A stretch of 33,822 nucleotides of DNA from Castellaniella sp. UBA6218 (GTDB taxonomy: Bacteria > Pseudomonadota > Gammaproteobacteria > Burkholderiales > Burkholderiaceae_B). Positions 26,715 through 32,725 of the stretch are shown piece after piece. The notes under the pieces were generated by a model. It did no database searches, was not told where the DNA came from, and was given only the letters and a program-made list of their open reading frames with translations. The translations under genes were made by a program, and so were the position numbers. The DNA lies in assembly GCA_002421865.1 (NCBI GenBank), contig DISE01000042.1, forward strand, positions 1-33,822, in the 5' to 3' direction. Numbering within the stretch: the first letter of the stretch is position 1; every line of letters starts with the position of its first letter.

Positions 26715-27209
26715 ATGGAGCAAGAACAGGCAAGCAGCGATGATCTGCCCGCAGGCAAAAGCAATGTCGGGAAGTACGTGTTGGCGAGCTTCGCTGCTGT
26801 TGCGCTGCTGGCTTATGGCGCTTTTCAGGTGGTCGCCAGCAGCCGGGCCGGGCCACCGGCCGCACAAGTTGAGCCTCGTTTTTCGCAGGCCGAGTCGCGC
26901 CAAGCGCCAAAGGCCGCGCCGCAAGACGTGCGAATGAATGAGATCAAGCTGCAGCGCCTTGTCAGAAGCTGGGTTGTTGCTGGACTGAAAGACCCGGAAA
27001 GCGCGAAGTTCCGTAACCAGTATGGCGTCTGCGGTGAAGTGAACGCCAAGAATGCGATGGGTGGCTACGTTGGATACAGGCGGTTCATCGCTGTGCGCGA
27101 AGATCTTGTTGTTGTGGATGATGGGCTGACAACTTCGCCAAGCGACTTCGAGAAGGTGTGGACCTCGTCTTGCGATTCTTCACCCACGGGAAGCGCGCGT
27201 CTTCCGTAG
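26715..27209 (+). CDS. Membrane-anchored hypothetical protein with conserved C-terminal domain
   Basis: 164 residues. A short charged N-terminus is followed by one hydrophobic segment (residues about 20-38, VLASFAAVALLAYGAFQVVA), then a Pro/Ala-rich linker and a soluble domain from about residue 78. The domain carries LKDPESAKFRN, VCGEVNAKNAMGGYVGYRRF and a final Cys, a combination I have seen in uncharacterised proteobacterial and phage-associated proteins. Two cysteines (in VCGEV and TSSC) could form a disulfide if the domain is periplasmic. Start at 26715 with GGAG 5 bases upstream. It appears intact, unlike its neighbours. Function unknown. Confidence 0.7.
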   Translation: MEQEQASSDDLPAGKSNVGKYVLASFAAVALLAYGAFQVVASSRAGPPAAQVEPRFSQAESRQAPKAAPQDVRMNEIKLQRLVRSWVVAGLKDPESAKFRNQYGVCGEVNAKNAMGGYVGYRRFIAVREDLVVVDDGLTTSPSDFEKVWTSSCDSSPTGSARLP

Positions 27210-27251
27210 TGATCTGGCAGCATGTGTTCCGCCGCCTACGGGCGGCTATTT

Positions 27252-27536
27252 TCACGCATGCGCCGGCTCTCGAAAGGCAGTGACGACGGGTCGAGGCTTT
27301 TGCTCTGCCTGCCACAAATCGTACTGAGCCTGCATGTTGACCCACATTTCGGCGCTGGTTCCCAGGGCATCACGAAGGCGCAAGGCCATGTCTGCCGAGA
27401 TGCCGGCTGAGCCGTTGAGGATGCGGGATAGGGCGGTACGAGTGACGCCCAGATGTTCCGCCGCTTCTGTGACGGTCAAGTCGCCCAAGAATTCGCGCAG
27501 TGCCAGGCCTGGGTGTGCTGGATTGTGCATACGCAT
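27252..27536 (-). CDS. higA: HigA-family antitoxin (Xre-type)
   Basis: 94-residue DNA-binding antitoxin. It opens MRMHNPAHPGLALREFL, the usual HigA/VapI start, followed by an Xre helix-turn-helix VTEAAEHLGVTRTALSRILNG and SADMALRLRDALGTSAEMWVNMQAQYDLW, all family hallmarks. The start at 27536 has AGGAG whose bases overlap the stop codon of the toxin gene. In this family the antitoxin represses the operon through an upstream palindrome and neutralises the HigB ribosome-dependent RNase. It is intact, although its partner is frameshifted. Confidence 0.92.
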   Translation of the reverse strand: MRMHNPAHPGLALREFLGDLTVTEAAEHLGVTRTALSRILNGSAGISADMALRLRDALGTSAEMWVNMQAQYDLWQAEQKPRPVVTAFREPAHA

Positions 27537-27545
27537 GATGTTCTC

Positions 27546-27834
27546 CTAGTGATAGTCCTGGTAATCCACCAGGATGGCGTCCACACCCTCGAAGTAGAAG
27601 GTGAGGCGCCAATTGCCGCTGACCGACACGGACCAGTGATCTTGGACTGATTGGCCCTTTGGGTTGTTCCTTGTGCAGCTTCCACCCGGTAGCGTTCATG
27701 TCTTGAGGGTCGATTGCCGCGTTGAGGACCGTCAGTTGAACGTGCAGCCGTGCTACGTGCTTGGCCTGGATGCCAGCCTTTGATCCTGTCTCGAAGAAGG
27801 CTTGCAGGCCCTTGTGTCGGAAGCTCTTGATCAT
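27546..27834 (-). pseudogene. higB: HigB-type toxin, frameshifted
   Basis: RelE/HigB-superfamily mRNA interferase gene. From ATG 27834 it reads MIKSFRHKGLQAFFETGSKAG and on to DMNATGWKLHKEQPKG. The frame then departs from the family. The frame one base further on gives QDHWSVSVSGNWRLTFYFEG and VDYQDYH followed by TAG, the canonical HigB ending. Joining them needs removal of one base near 27653-27657 (the run CCCAAAGGGCC on the minus strand), giving about 95 residues, the usual size. As written the toxin is dead. A sequencing error or a +1 recoding event at GGG C are alternatives. Confidence 0.8.
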
Positions 27835-27835
27835 T

Positions 27836-27861
27836 CGTGTAGTGTATAGCGTCGCTACACG
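27836..27861. promoter_or_regulatory. higBA promoter/operator palindrome
   Basis: CGTGTAG (27836-27842) and CTACACG (27855-27861) form a 7-bp inverted repeat directly upstream of the toxin start. On the minus strand TATACA (27848-27843) between the arms is a good -10 box. This fits autorepression by HigA. Confidence 0.6.
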
Positions 27862-27968
27862 GCAGGCAAGGAAAGAATGGGATCTTCAGCGCGGTGTGGC
27901 CTGCTGAGGTGGCGCGCCGGGAACCGTTGTCTACTTGACAGGGGAGCTTATGCTCGCGCCGCCGATCC

Positions 27969-28100
27969 AGAAAAAACCGCGCCCCACTCAGCATTCACCA
28001 AGCGGGGCGCGAAACGAGGCCACGAACAGCCCCGGGAGGAGACAACCAGATAGCCGTGGTTTGCGGTGGCGTTACAAAGCTCATCCGAAACCACGGAACT
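27969..28100 (-). ncRNA. Candidate structured antisense RNA (C4-like)
   Basis: No protein is encoded in this stretch. Read on the minus strand it starts near 28100 with CCGTGGTTT (28096-28088), pairs it with AAACCACGG (28062-28054) to give a 9-bp stem, then presents CTCCTCCC (28041-28034), the complement of a ribosome binding site, and ends in a strong terminator with six T. This layout resembles phage C4/IsrK-type antisense RNAs, which block the Shine-Dalgarno of a target mRNA. TTGACA at 28122-28117 could be a -35 box but no good -10 follows. The family name is a suggestion from memory of that architecture. Confidence 0.4.
27971..28011 (-). terminator. Intrinsic terminator of the candidate RNA
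   Basis: On the minus strand CGCGCCCC (28011-28004) pairs with GGGGCGCG (27985-27978) across an 18-base loop, followed by G and TTTTTT (27976-27971). No coding gene lies directly upstream, which argues that it ends a short RNA. The remaining part of 27862-27968 shows nothing I can assign. Confidence 0.7.
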
Positions 28101-28157
28101 AAAAACTAGATTTATCTGTCAACCTTACTTCTACCTGAACAGCAGAAGGATGGACCT

Positions 28158-28418
28158 ATGAAGTGCCCTGTATGCAAAGACATGGATCTGACCATGTCAT
28201 CGCGCCAGAACATCGAGATCGATTACTGCCCACAGTGTCGCGGAGTGTGGCTGGATCGTGGTGAACTCGATAAGCTGATTGAGCGTAGCGCCCAAGAAAC
28301 CTCGCCAACACCCCAACATCAACAGCCCTCACACCCTGCTCGCGACTACGACAGGACATATTCTGGTTACGAAAAACGATACAAAAAGAAATCGTTCTGG
28401 CACGAAATCTTTGATTGA
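28158..28418 (+). CDS. TFIIB-type zinc-ribbon protein
   Basis: 86 residues. The first 45 form a zf-TFIIB domain: MKCPVCKDMDL and YCPQCRGVWLDRGELDKLIE, with two CPxC pairs binding one zinc and the invariant GVWLDRGEL segment. The second half is Gln/His/Pro-rich and then basic (EKRYKKKSFWHEIFD), probably flexible. Good ribosome binding site AAGGA upstream. Proteins of this type are widespread, small and of unknown function; they occur on chromosomes and mobile elements. It seems intact. Confidence 0.85.
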   Translation: MKCPVCKDMDLTMSSRQNIEIDYCPQCRGVWLDRGELDKLIERSAQETSPTPQHQQPSHPARDYDRTYSGYEKRYKKKSFWHEIFD

Positions 28419-28564
28419 TTCGATCGCCCGGAGATCAGCCCGGGCGGCCTGCAATGCAGGACTTCAGCCGCACCCAGCAAAAGCCGGGACGGTAATCGAA
28501 TGGATCCATCGCATTGAGCGCCATGCGTCGGAGACCGATAGACAGAAAATCACTGGAGCTCCAA

Positions 28565-28600
28565 CGAAAAAGGCCCCGCGATTGCGAGGCCTTACGTTTC
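28565..28600. terminator. Hairpin terminator, probably bidirectional
   Basis: AAGGCC...GGCCTT (28570-28575 and 28588-28593) with an inner CGC/GCG pairing and loop GATT gives a stable stem. It is followed by TTTTT on the minus strand (28571-28567) and a weaker T-rich run on the plus strand. It lies 150 bases after the zinc-ribbon gene; the stretch between (28419-28564) shows no convincing gene. Confidence 0.6.
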
Positions 28601-28641
28601 TTCAGGGCGTAAGAGCCCTGCACGTATGGTACGGTTCTTGA

Positions 28642-28821
28642 TGCGGTTTTGCACAACTTGATGTTACGGTTTTCCACCAGTATTCCGCGTCCGAGTCGAA
28701 CCCCTACGGCAACACGACGCCGCGCGCCAGCGCGTTGCTGGCCGGCATTGTGTTCGGCATCACGGCCGTGGAGGGCATCGTCAACGTCCTGGCCGATATC
28801 AACAGCGTTCAGATCGGCTGA
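28642..28821 (+). pseudogene. C-terminal fragment of an unrecognised gene
   Basis: A 59-codon frame with no start codon near its protein-like part reads SESNPYGNTTPRASALLAGI, then a hydrophobic VFGITAVEGIVNVLADI and a stop at 28819. Codons are strongly G/C-ending, unlike the AT-richer surroundings, so this is probably the end of a gene from a GC-rich donor cut during decay of the element. I do not recognise the family. The remaining bases up to 29054 hold the arm-like repeats and AT-rich, apparently non-coding sequence. Confidence 0.4.
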
Positions 28822-28915
28822 CGCAGGGTGTGCAGCATGGCCGGGGACGTGGTGCGCGTGGCCTTCAATTCACGCTCTCGATCAGCAGTCTTCTGGATGG
28901 ATGCCGTGCGAGTGG

Positions 28916-28948
28916 TGTGGGGCTTCGTGTGGGGCCTTAATGGGGCTT
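28916..28948 (+). repeat. Candidate integrase arm-type sites, right end
   Basis: Three spaced copies, TGTGGGGCTT (28916-28925), TGTGGGGCCT (28928-28937) and TGGGGCTT (28941-28948), match the pair near the left end in sequence and orientation. They lie about 110 bases inside the right repeat. Confidence 0.5.
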
Positions 28949-29054
28949 GCCGCTTGAAAAGTTTGGTCTTAGGCGATCAAACCACACCAACGCAATTATC
29001 TAACACTCTGATTCTGCTGTGTTTTGATACTATATTGTCAGCAGATTTCAGTTC

Positions 29055-29070
29055 CGTGGTGCGAACGGAG
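29055..29070. repeat. Attachment-site copy within tRNA-Leu
   Basis: Identical to 25605-25620. It covers the end of the tRNA gene (CCA complement at 29057-29059, acceptor arm 29061-29067) plus three T-stem bases, so insertion left the tRNA whole. Confidence 0.75.
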
Positions 29071-29141
29071 AGACTTGAACTCTCATGCCTTGCGGCGCCA
29101 GAACCTAAATCTGGTGCGTCTACCAATTCCGCCACGTTCGC
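29057..29141 (-). tRNA. tRNA-Leu, anticodon UAG
   Basis: 85 bases with the CCA end encoded. Acceptor GCGAACG pairs with CGTTCGC, discriminator A. D-loop contains GGTAGACGC. The anticodon stem CCAGA/TCTGG encloses TTTAGGT, giving anticodon TAG. A long variable arm (GCCGCAAGGC) identifies a class II tRNA. T-arm GAGAG-TTCAAGT-CTCTC is perfect. It reads CUN leucine codons. Its 3' end is the integration point of the adjacent remnant. Confidence 0.97.
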
Positions 29142-29155
29142 CAGACAAGCTGATC

Positions 29156-29161
29156 ATTATA
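29156..29161 (-). promoter_or_regulatory. -10 box of the tRNA-Leu promoter
   Basis: A perfect TATAAT on the minus strand lies 14 bases before the tRNA 5' end. No recognisable TTGACA occurs at the expected distance. The same 112-base gap carries, on the plus strand, TAAAAT at 29213-29218 as a possible tig -10. Confidence 0.6.
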
Positions 29162-29253
29162 GCGTGATCCGGTAGGGTTCCCCGACCTCCTACGGGTCGT
29201 TCCAGTTTCCGCTAAAATACCCCGTTTATTGTTCATCTTTCAATAGGTTCCGA

Positions 29254-30564
29254 ATGCAGCCCGTGGTTGAAAAATTGTCCGGCCTGGAGCGCCGCGTTGA
29301 TCTGACCGTTTCGGTCGCCGACATCGAAAAGGAAGTCCAGGCCCAGCTCAAGCGCGTCGCCAGGACGGCGAAGGTGCAGGGCTTCCGTCCCGGCAAGGCG
29401 CCGCTGTCGGTCATCGAGCGCAGCCATGGCCCGTCGGTCCGCTATGACGTGATCAACACGCAGATCGGCAAATCCCTGGACAAGGTGATCGAGGACGCGA
29501 ACCTGCGCGTGGCCGGCACCCCCAGCCTGGAACCCAAGGTCGAAGGCGCCGAAGACGGCGTCATGGCGTTTTCCGCCACCTTCGAGGTCTATCCCGAGAT
29601 CCAGTTGCCGGACCTGTCGTCCCTGAAGATCACCCGCAACACCGTCCAGGTCGGTGACGCAGAAGTGCAGCAGACCCTCGACATCCTGCGCCGCCAGCGC
29701 ACGATCTTCAAGCCGGCCGCCGACCGCGCCGCCCAGAGCGGCGACCGCGTCACACTGGACTTCGCAGGCACCATCGATGGCGTGGCCTTCGAGGGCGGTA
29801 CGGCCCGGGATTTCCCCTTTGTGCTGGGTCAGGGCCGCATGCTGCCTGAATTCGAAGTCGCCGCCACCGGCCTGAAGGCGGGCGAGACCAAGGTCTTCCC
29901 CCTGGCCTTCCCCGAAGACTACGGCAGCCCCGCCGTGGCCGGCAAGCAGGCCGAATTCACCATCACCGTGAAAGAAGTCGCCGAACCCGAACTGCCCGCG
30001 ATCGATGCCGATTTCGCCCGCGCCCTGGGTCAGGCCGAAGGCGATGTCGACGCCCTGCTGGCCGATGTGCGCGCCAACGTCGAACGCGAAGCCCAGGCCC
30101 GCGCCAAGAACCGCACCAAGGCCAACGTCATGGACGCCCTGGCGGGCGCCTGCGATTTCGATCTGCCCAAGGCACTGGTCGACAACGAGGTCGCCAGCCG
30201 TACCGCCGCCGCGCGCGAGGAACTGAAGCAGCGCGGACTGCCCAACGCCGACAGCATTCCCATCCCCGAAGACACGTTCCGTCCGGAAGCCGAGCGCCGC
30301 GTGCGCCTGGGTCTGCTGGTGGGCGAACTGATCAAGTCCGCCGACCTCAAGGCCAAGCCGGAGCAGGTCCGCGCCCGCATCGAGGAATTCGCCAAGAGCT
30401 ACGAGCAGCCCGCCCAGGTCGTGGCCTATTACCTGTCCGACCGCCAGCGCCGTGCCGAAATCGAATCGCTGGTCCTGGAAGACAACCTTGTCGAACATGT
30501 CCTGGCGTCCGCCCAGGTTACCGACGAGGCCGTCGATTTCGACACTTTGATGGGTGCCCGCTGA
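29254..30564 (+). CDS. tig: Trigger factor (ribosome-associated chaperone)
   Basis: 436 residues, the usual length. It binds nascent chains at the ribosome exit tunnel and has prolyl isomerase activity. The ribosome-docking signature GFRPGKAP lies at residues 43-50. The FKBP-type isomerase domain spans about 160-245 (GDRVTLDFAGTIDGVAFEGG, then FPEDYG). The C-terminal helical arms complete the protein. The ribosome binding site is weak (AGG only). First gene of the tig-clpP-clpX unit, with clpP starting one base after its stop. Confidence 0.97.
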   Translation: MQPVVEKLSGLERRVDLTVSVADIEKEVQAQLKRVARTAKVQGFRPGKAPLSVIERSHGPSVRYDVINTQIGKSLDKVIEDANLRVAGTPSLEPKVEGAEDGVMAFSATFEVYPEIQLPDLSSLKITRNTVQVGDAEVQQTLDILRRQRTIFKPAADRAAQSGDRVTLDFAGTIDGVAFEGGTARDFPFVLGQGRMLPEFEVAATGLKAGETKVFPLAFPEDYGSPAVAGKQAEFTITVKEVAEPELPAIDADFARALGQAEGDVDALLADVRANVEREAQARAKNRTKANVMDALAGACDFDLPKALVDNEVASRTAAAREELKQRGLPNADSIPIPEDTFRPEAERRVRLGLLVGELIKSADLKAKPEQVRARIEEFAKSYEQPAQVVAYYLSDRQRRAEIESLVLEDNLVEHVLASAQVTDEAVDFDTLMGAR

Positions 30565-30565
30565 C

Positions 30566-31225
30566 ATGAACCGGTTCACCGATTTCTACGCGTCGATGTA
30601 CGGCGGGGACTCGGTCGTCCCCACCGGCCTGGGCTACGTGCCCATCGTGATCGAGCAGTCCGGCCGGGGCGAGCGGTCCTACGACATCTACTCGCGCCTG
30701 CTGCGCGAACGGGTGATCTTCTTCGTGGGGCCCGTCAACGACCAGTCGGCCAATCTGGTCGTTGCGCAACTGCTGTTCCTGGAATCGGAGAACCCTGACA
30801 AGGACATCTCGCTGTACATCAATTCCCCGGGCGGCTCGGTCTATGCCGGCATGGCGATCTTCGACACCATGCAGTTCGTCAAGCCCGATGTCTCCACCCT
30901 CTGCACGGGACTGGCCGCCAGCATGGGGGCATTCCTCCTTGCCGCGGGCGCCAAGGGCAAGCGCTATGCGCTGCCCAATTCGCGGATCATGATCCACCAG
31001 CCCTCGGGCGGCGCCCAGGGCCAGGCCTCGGACATCCAGATCCAGGCCAAGGAAATTCTCAGTCTGCGCGAGCGTCTGAACAACATCCTGGCCGAACGCA
31101 CCGGCCAGGACATCGAACGCATCGCCGTGGACACCGAACGTGACAACTTCATGTCCGCCGACGACGCGCGGGAATACGGACTGATCGACAAGGTACTGGT
31201 TTCGCGCATCGACGAAGCCAAGTGA
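30566..31225 (+). CDS. clpP: ATP-dependent Clp protease proteolytic subunit
   Basis: Serine peptidase that forms the double-ring chamber working with ClpX or ClpA, 219 residues from the ATG at 30566. The catalytic triad is S119 (GLAASMGA), H144 (MIHQP) and D193. An in-frame GTG at 30554 would add four residues and overlap tig; the ATG start, giving MNRFTDFYAS, agrees with relatives. Lies 1 base after tig and 10 bases before clpX. Confidence 0.97.
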   Translation: MNRFTDFYASMYGGDSVVPTGLGYVPIVIEQSGRGERSYDIYSRLLRERVIFFVGPVNDQSANLVVAQLLFLESENPDKDISLYINSPGGSVYAGMAIFDTMQFVKPDVSTLCTGLAASMGAFLLAAGAKGKRYALPNSRIMIHQPSGGAQGQASDIQIQAKEILSLRERLNNILAERTGQDIERIAVDTERDNFMSADDAREYGLIDKVLVSRIDEAK

Positions 31226-31235
31226 TTGGATAGCC

Positions 31236-32528
31236 ATGACCGAGAAAAAAGGTTCCAGCGAGGACAAGGCGCTGCATTGCTCCTTCTGCAACAAAAGCCA
31301 GCACGAAGTCCACAAGCTGATCGCGGGGCCTTCCGTATTCATCTGCGATGAATGCATCAGCCTGTGCAATGACATCATCCGCGAAGAGTCCCAGGACGAG
31401 GCGCGCGCCGCCGTGCGCAAGGAACTGCCTACGCCGGAGGAAATCAAGTCCTTCCTGGACGGCTACGTCATCGGCCAGGAAACGCCCAAGCGCAATCTGG
31501 CGGTGGCGGTCTACAACCACTACAAGCGCATCCGCTACCAGGACGCCAAGGACGGTGACGTCGAGCTGTCCAAGAGCAACATCCTGCTGATCGGACCGAC
31601 GGGATCGGGCAAGACCTTGCTGGCCCAGACCCTGGCTCGCATGCTGGACGTGCCCTTCGTGATGGCCGACGCCACCACGCTGACGGAAGCCGGTTATGTT
31701 GGCGAGGACGTCGAGAACATCATCCAGAAACTGCTCCAGAACTGCAATTACGAAGTCGAAAAAGCCCAGCGGGCCATCGTCTATATCGACGAAATCGACA
31801 AGATTTCGCGCAAGTCCGACAATCCTTCCATCACTCGCGACGTTTCGGGCGAGGGCGTGCAGCAGGCCCTGCTGAAGCTCATCGAGGGCACGGTGGCCTC
31901 GGTGCCGCCGCAGGGGGGGCGCAAGCACCCGAACCAGGACTTTGTCCAGGTCGACACCACCAATATCCTGTTCATCGTGGGCGGTGCTTTCGATGGCCTG
32001 GAAAAGATCATCCGCGACCGCAGCGAGCGCTCCGGCATCGGCTTCGCCGCCACTGTGCGCGCGCGTTCCGAGCGCGGCGTGGGCGAACTGTTCGCCGAGG
32101 TCGAACCCGAAGACCTGATCAAATTCGGCCTGATTCCCGAACTGGTCGGCCGCCTGCCGGTGGTCGCCACCCTGGAAGAGCTGACCGAGGACACGCTGGT
32201 TCGCATCCTCACCGAGCCCCGCAACGCCGTGGTCAAGCAGTTCCAGAAGCTGTTCGAAATGGAGGACGTCGAGCTGGATGTGACGCCCGAGGCACTGACG
32301 GCGATCGCCCGCCGGGCCATCAAGCGCCGCACCGGCGCGCGGGGCCTGCGCTCCATCATGGAACAGTCGCTGCTGGGCACGATGTATGAATTGCCCTCGC
32401 GCCGGGACATCAATCGCGTGATCCTGGAAAAGGACGCGGTCGAAGGTCGGGACACACCGACGCTGGTCAAGGGCCCCCGGCCCGACCGCCAGGCCGAGGA
32501 AAAGACCCTCCGATCGGCCGCAGCCTGA
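31236..32528 (+). CDS. clpX: ATP-dependent Clp protease ATP-binding subunit ClpX
   Basis: AAA+ unfoldase that feeds substrates to ClpP, 430 residues. The N-terminal zinc-binding dimer domain has C15/C18 and C37/C40. Walker A GPTGSGKT, pore loop GYVGED, Walker B VYIDEIDK and the IGF-type ClpP-contact region (SGIGFAA) are all present; the sensor-2 region RRTGARGLRSI is near the C-terminus. A 7-bp GC stem without a T-run (32547-32564) follows the stop and may contribute to termination. Confidence 0.98.
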   Translation: MTEKKGSSEDKALHCSFCNKSQHEVHKLIAGPSVFICDECISLCNDIIREESQDEARAAVRKELPTPEEIKSFLDGYVIGQETPKRNLAVAVYNHYKRIRYQDAKDGDVELSKSNILLIGPTGSGKTLLAQTLARMLDVPFVMADATTLTEAGYVGEDVENIIQKLLQNCNYEVEKAQRAIVYIDEIDKISRKSDNPSITRDVSGEGVQQALLKLIEGTVASVPPQGGRKHPNQDFVQVDTTNILFIVGGAFDGLEKIIRDRSERSGIGFAATVRARSERGVGELFAEVEPEDLIKFGLIPELVGRLPVVATLEELTEDTLVRILTEPRNAVVKQFQKLFEMEDVELDVTPEALTAIARRAIKRRTGARGLRSIMEQSLLGTMYELPSRRDINRVILEKDAVEGRDTPTLVKGPRPDRQAEEKTLRSAAA

Positions 32529-32620
32529 TCGCGCGCCGGGCTCGTTCCCGTCCCGACGGACGGGGATGGCCCATCCCGGAGGGCGGTTGGTTCCCGTATA
32601 CTGGCAGCGTGCCCTCGGCT

Positions 32621-32648
32621 CTTGAAAAGCGCCTGTACGGCACCATAT
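32621..32648 (+). promoter_or_regulatory. Heat-shock (sigma-32) promoter of lon
   Basis: CTTGAAA (32621-32627) matches the sigma-32 -35 consensus exactly. CACCATAT (32641-32648), 13 bases on, matches the CCCCATNT -10 with one change. It lies 78 bases before the lon start, and lon is a classical member of the heat-shock regulon. A sigma-70-like TATACT lies further up at 32597-32602 without a good -35. Confidence 0.75.
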
Positions 32649-32668
32649 TCATCAGCAGGCACCATACG

Positions 32669-32699
32669 AAAAAGGAAGCCCCCGCTTCCTTTTTCTTTC
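32669..32699 (+). terminator. Terminator-like hairpin in the lon leader
   Basis: AAAAAGGAAGC (32669-32679) pairs perfectly with GCTTCCTTTTT (32684-32694) around a CCCC loop and is followed by CTTTC. It has the form of an intrinsic terminator usable in either direction. It may end clpX transcription, but it lies downstream of the predicted lon heat-shock start, so lon mRNA must pass it. Confidence 0.7.
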
Positions 32700-32725
32700 A
32701 GATTCAATAGCTTGAGGAATCAACC

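Larger units (their letters stand above)
25605..29070. mobile_element. Integrated-element remnant at tRNA-Leu(UAG), 3.45 kb
   Basis: The interval lies between two copies of a 16-base sequence that is the 3' end of tRNA-Leu. Its contents are phage or accessory-like: a coupled early-type small-gene operon, a DUF1799 fragment, a HigBA pair, a candidate antisense RNA, and fragments of genes. Flanks are conserved backbone (LysR on one side, tRNA-Leu-tig-clpP-clpX-lon on the other), and the interior is less G+C rich. No integrase, excisionase of certain identity, replication or packaging gene remains, so it is called a remnant. It could also be a non-autonomous island mobilised in trans. Confidence 0.75.

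Noticed and set aside
28435..28677. Minus-strand 80-codon frame after the zinc-ribbon gene
   Set aside because: It spans a clear hairpin terminator and lacks a ribosome binding site or protein-like motifs.
25605..29070. Search for an integrase or transposase gene in the remnant
   Set aside because: No frame on either strand shows the R..HxxR..Y pattern of tyrosine recombinases, a serine-recombinase start or a DDE domain.
28828..29175. Plus-strand frame of 115 codons running through the tRNA-Leu region
   Set aside because: It covers the arm-like repeats, the attachment core and the whole tRNA on the opposite strand, so coding is implausible.
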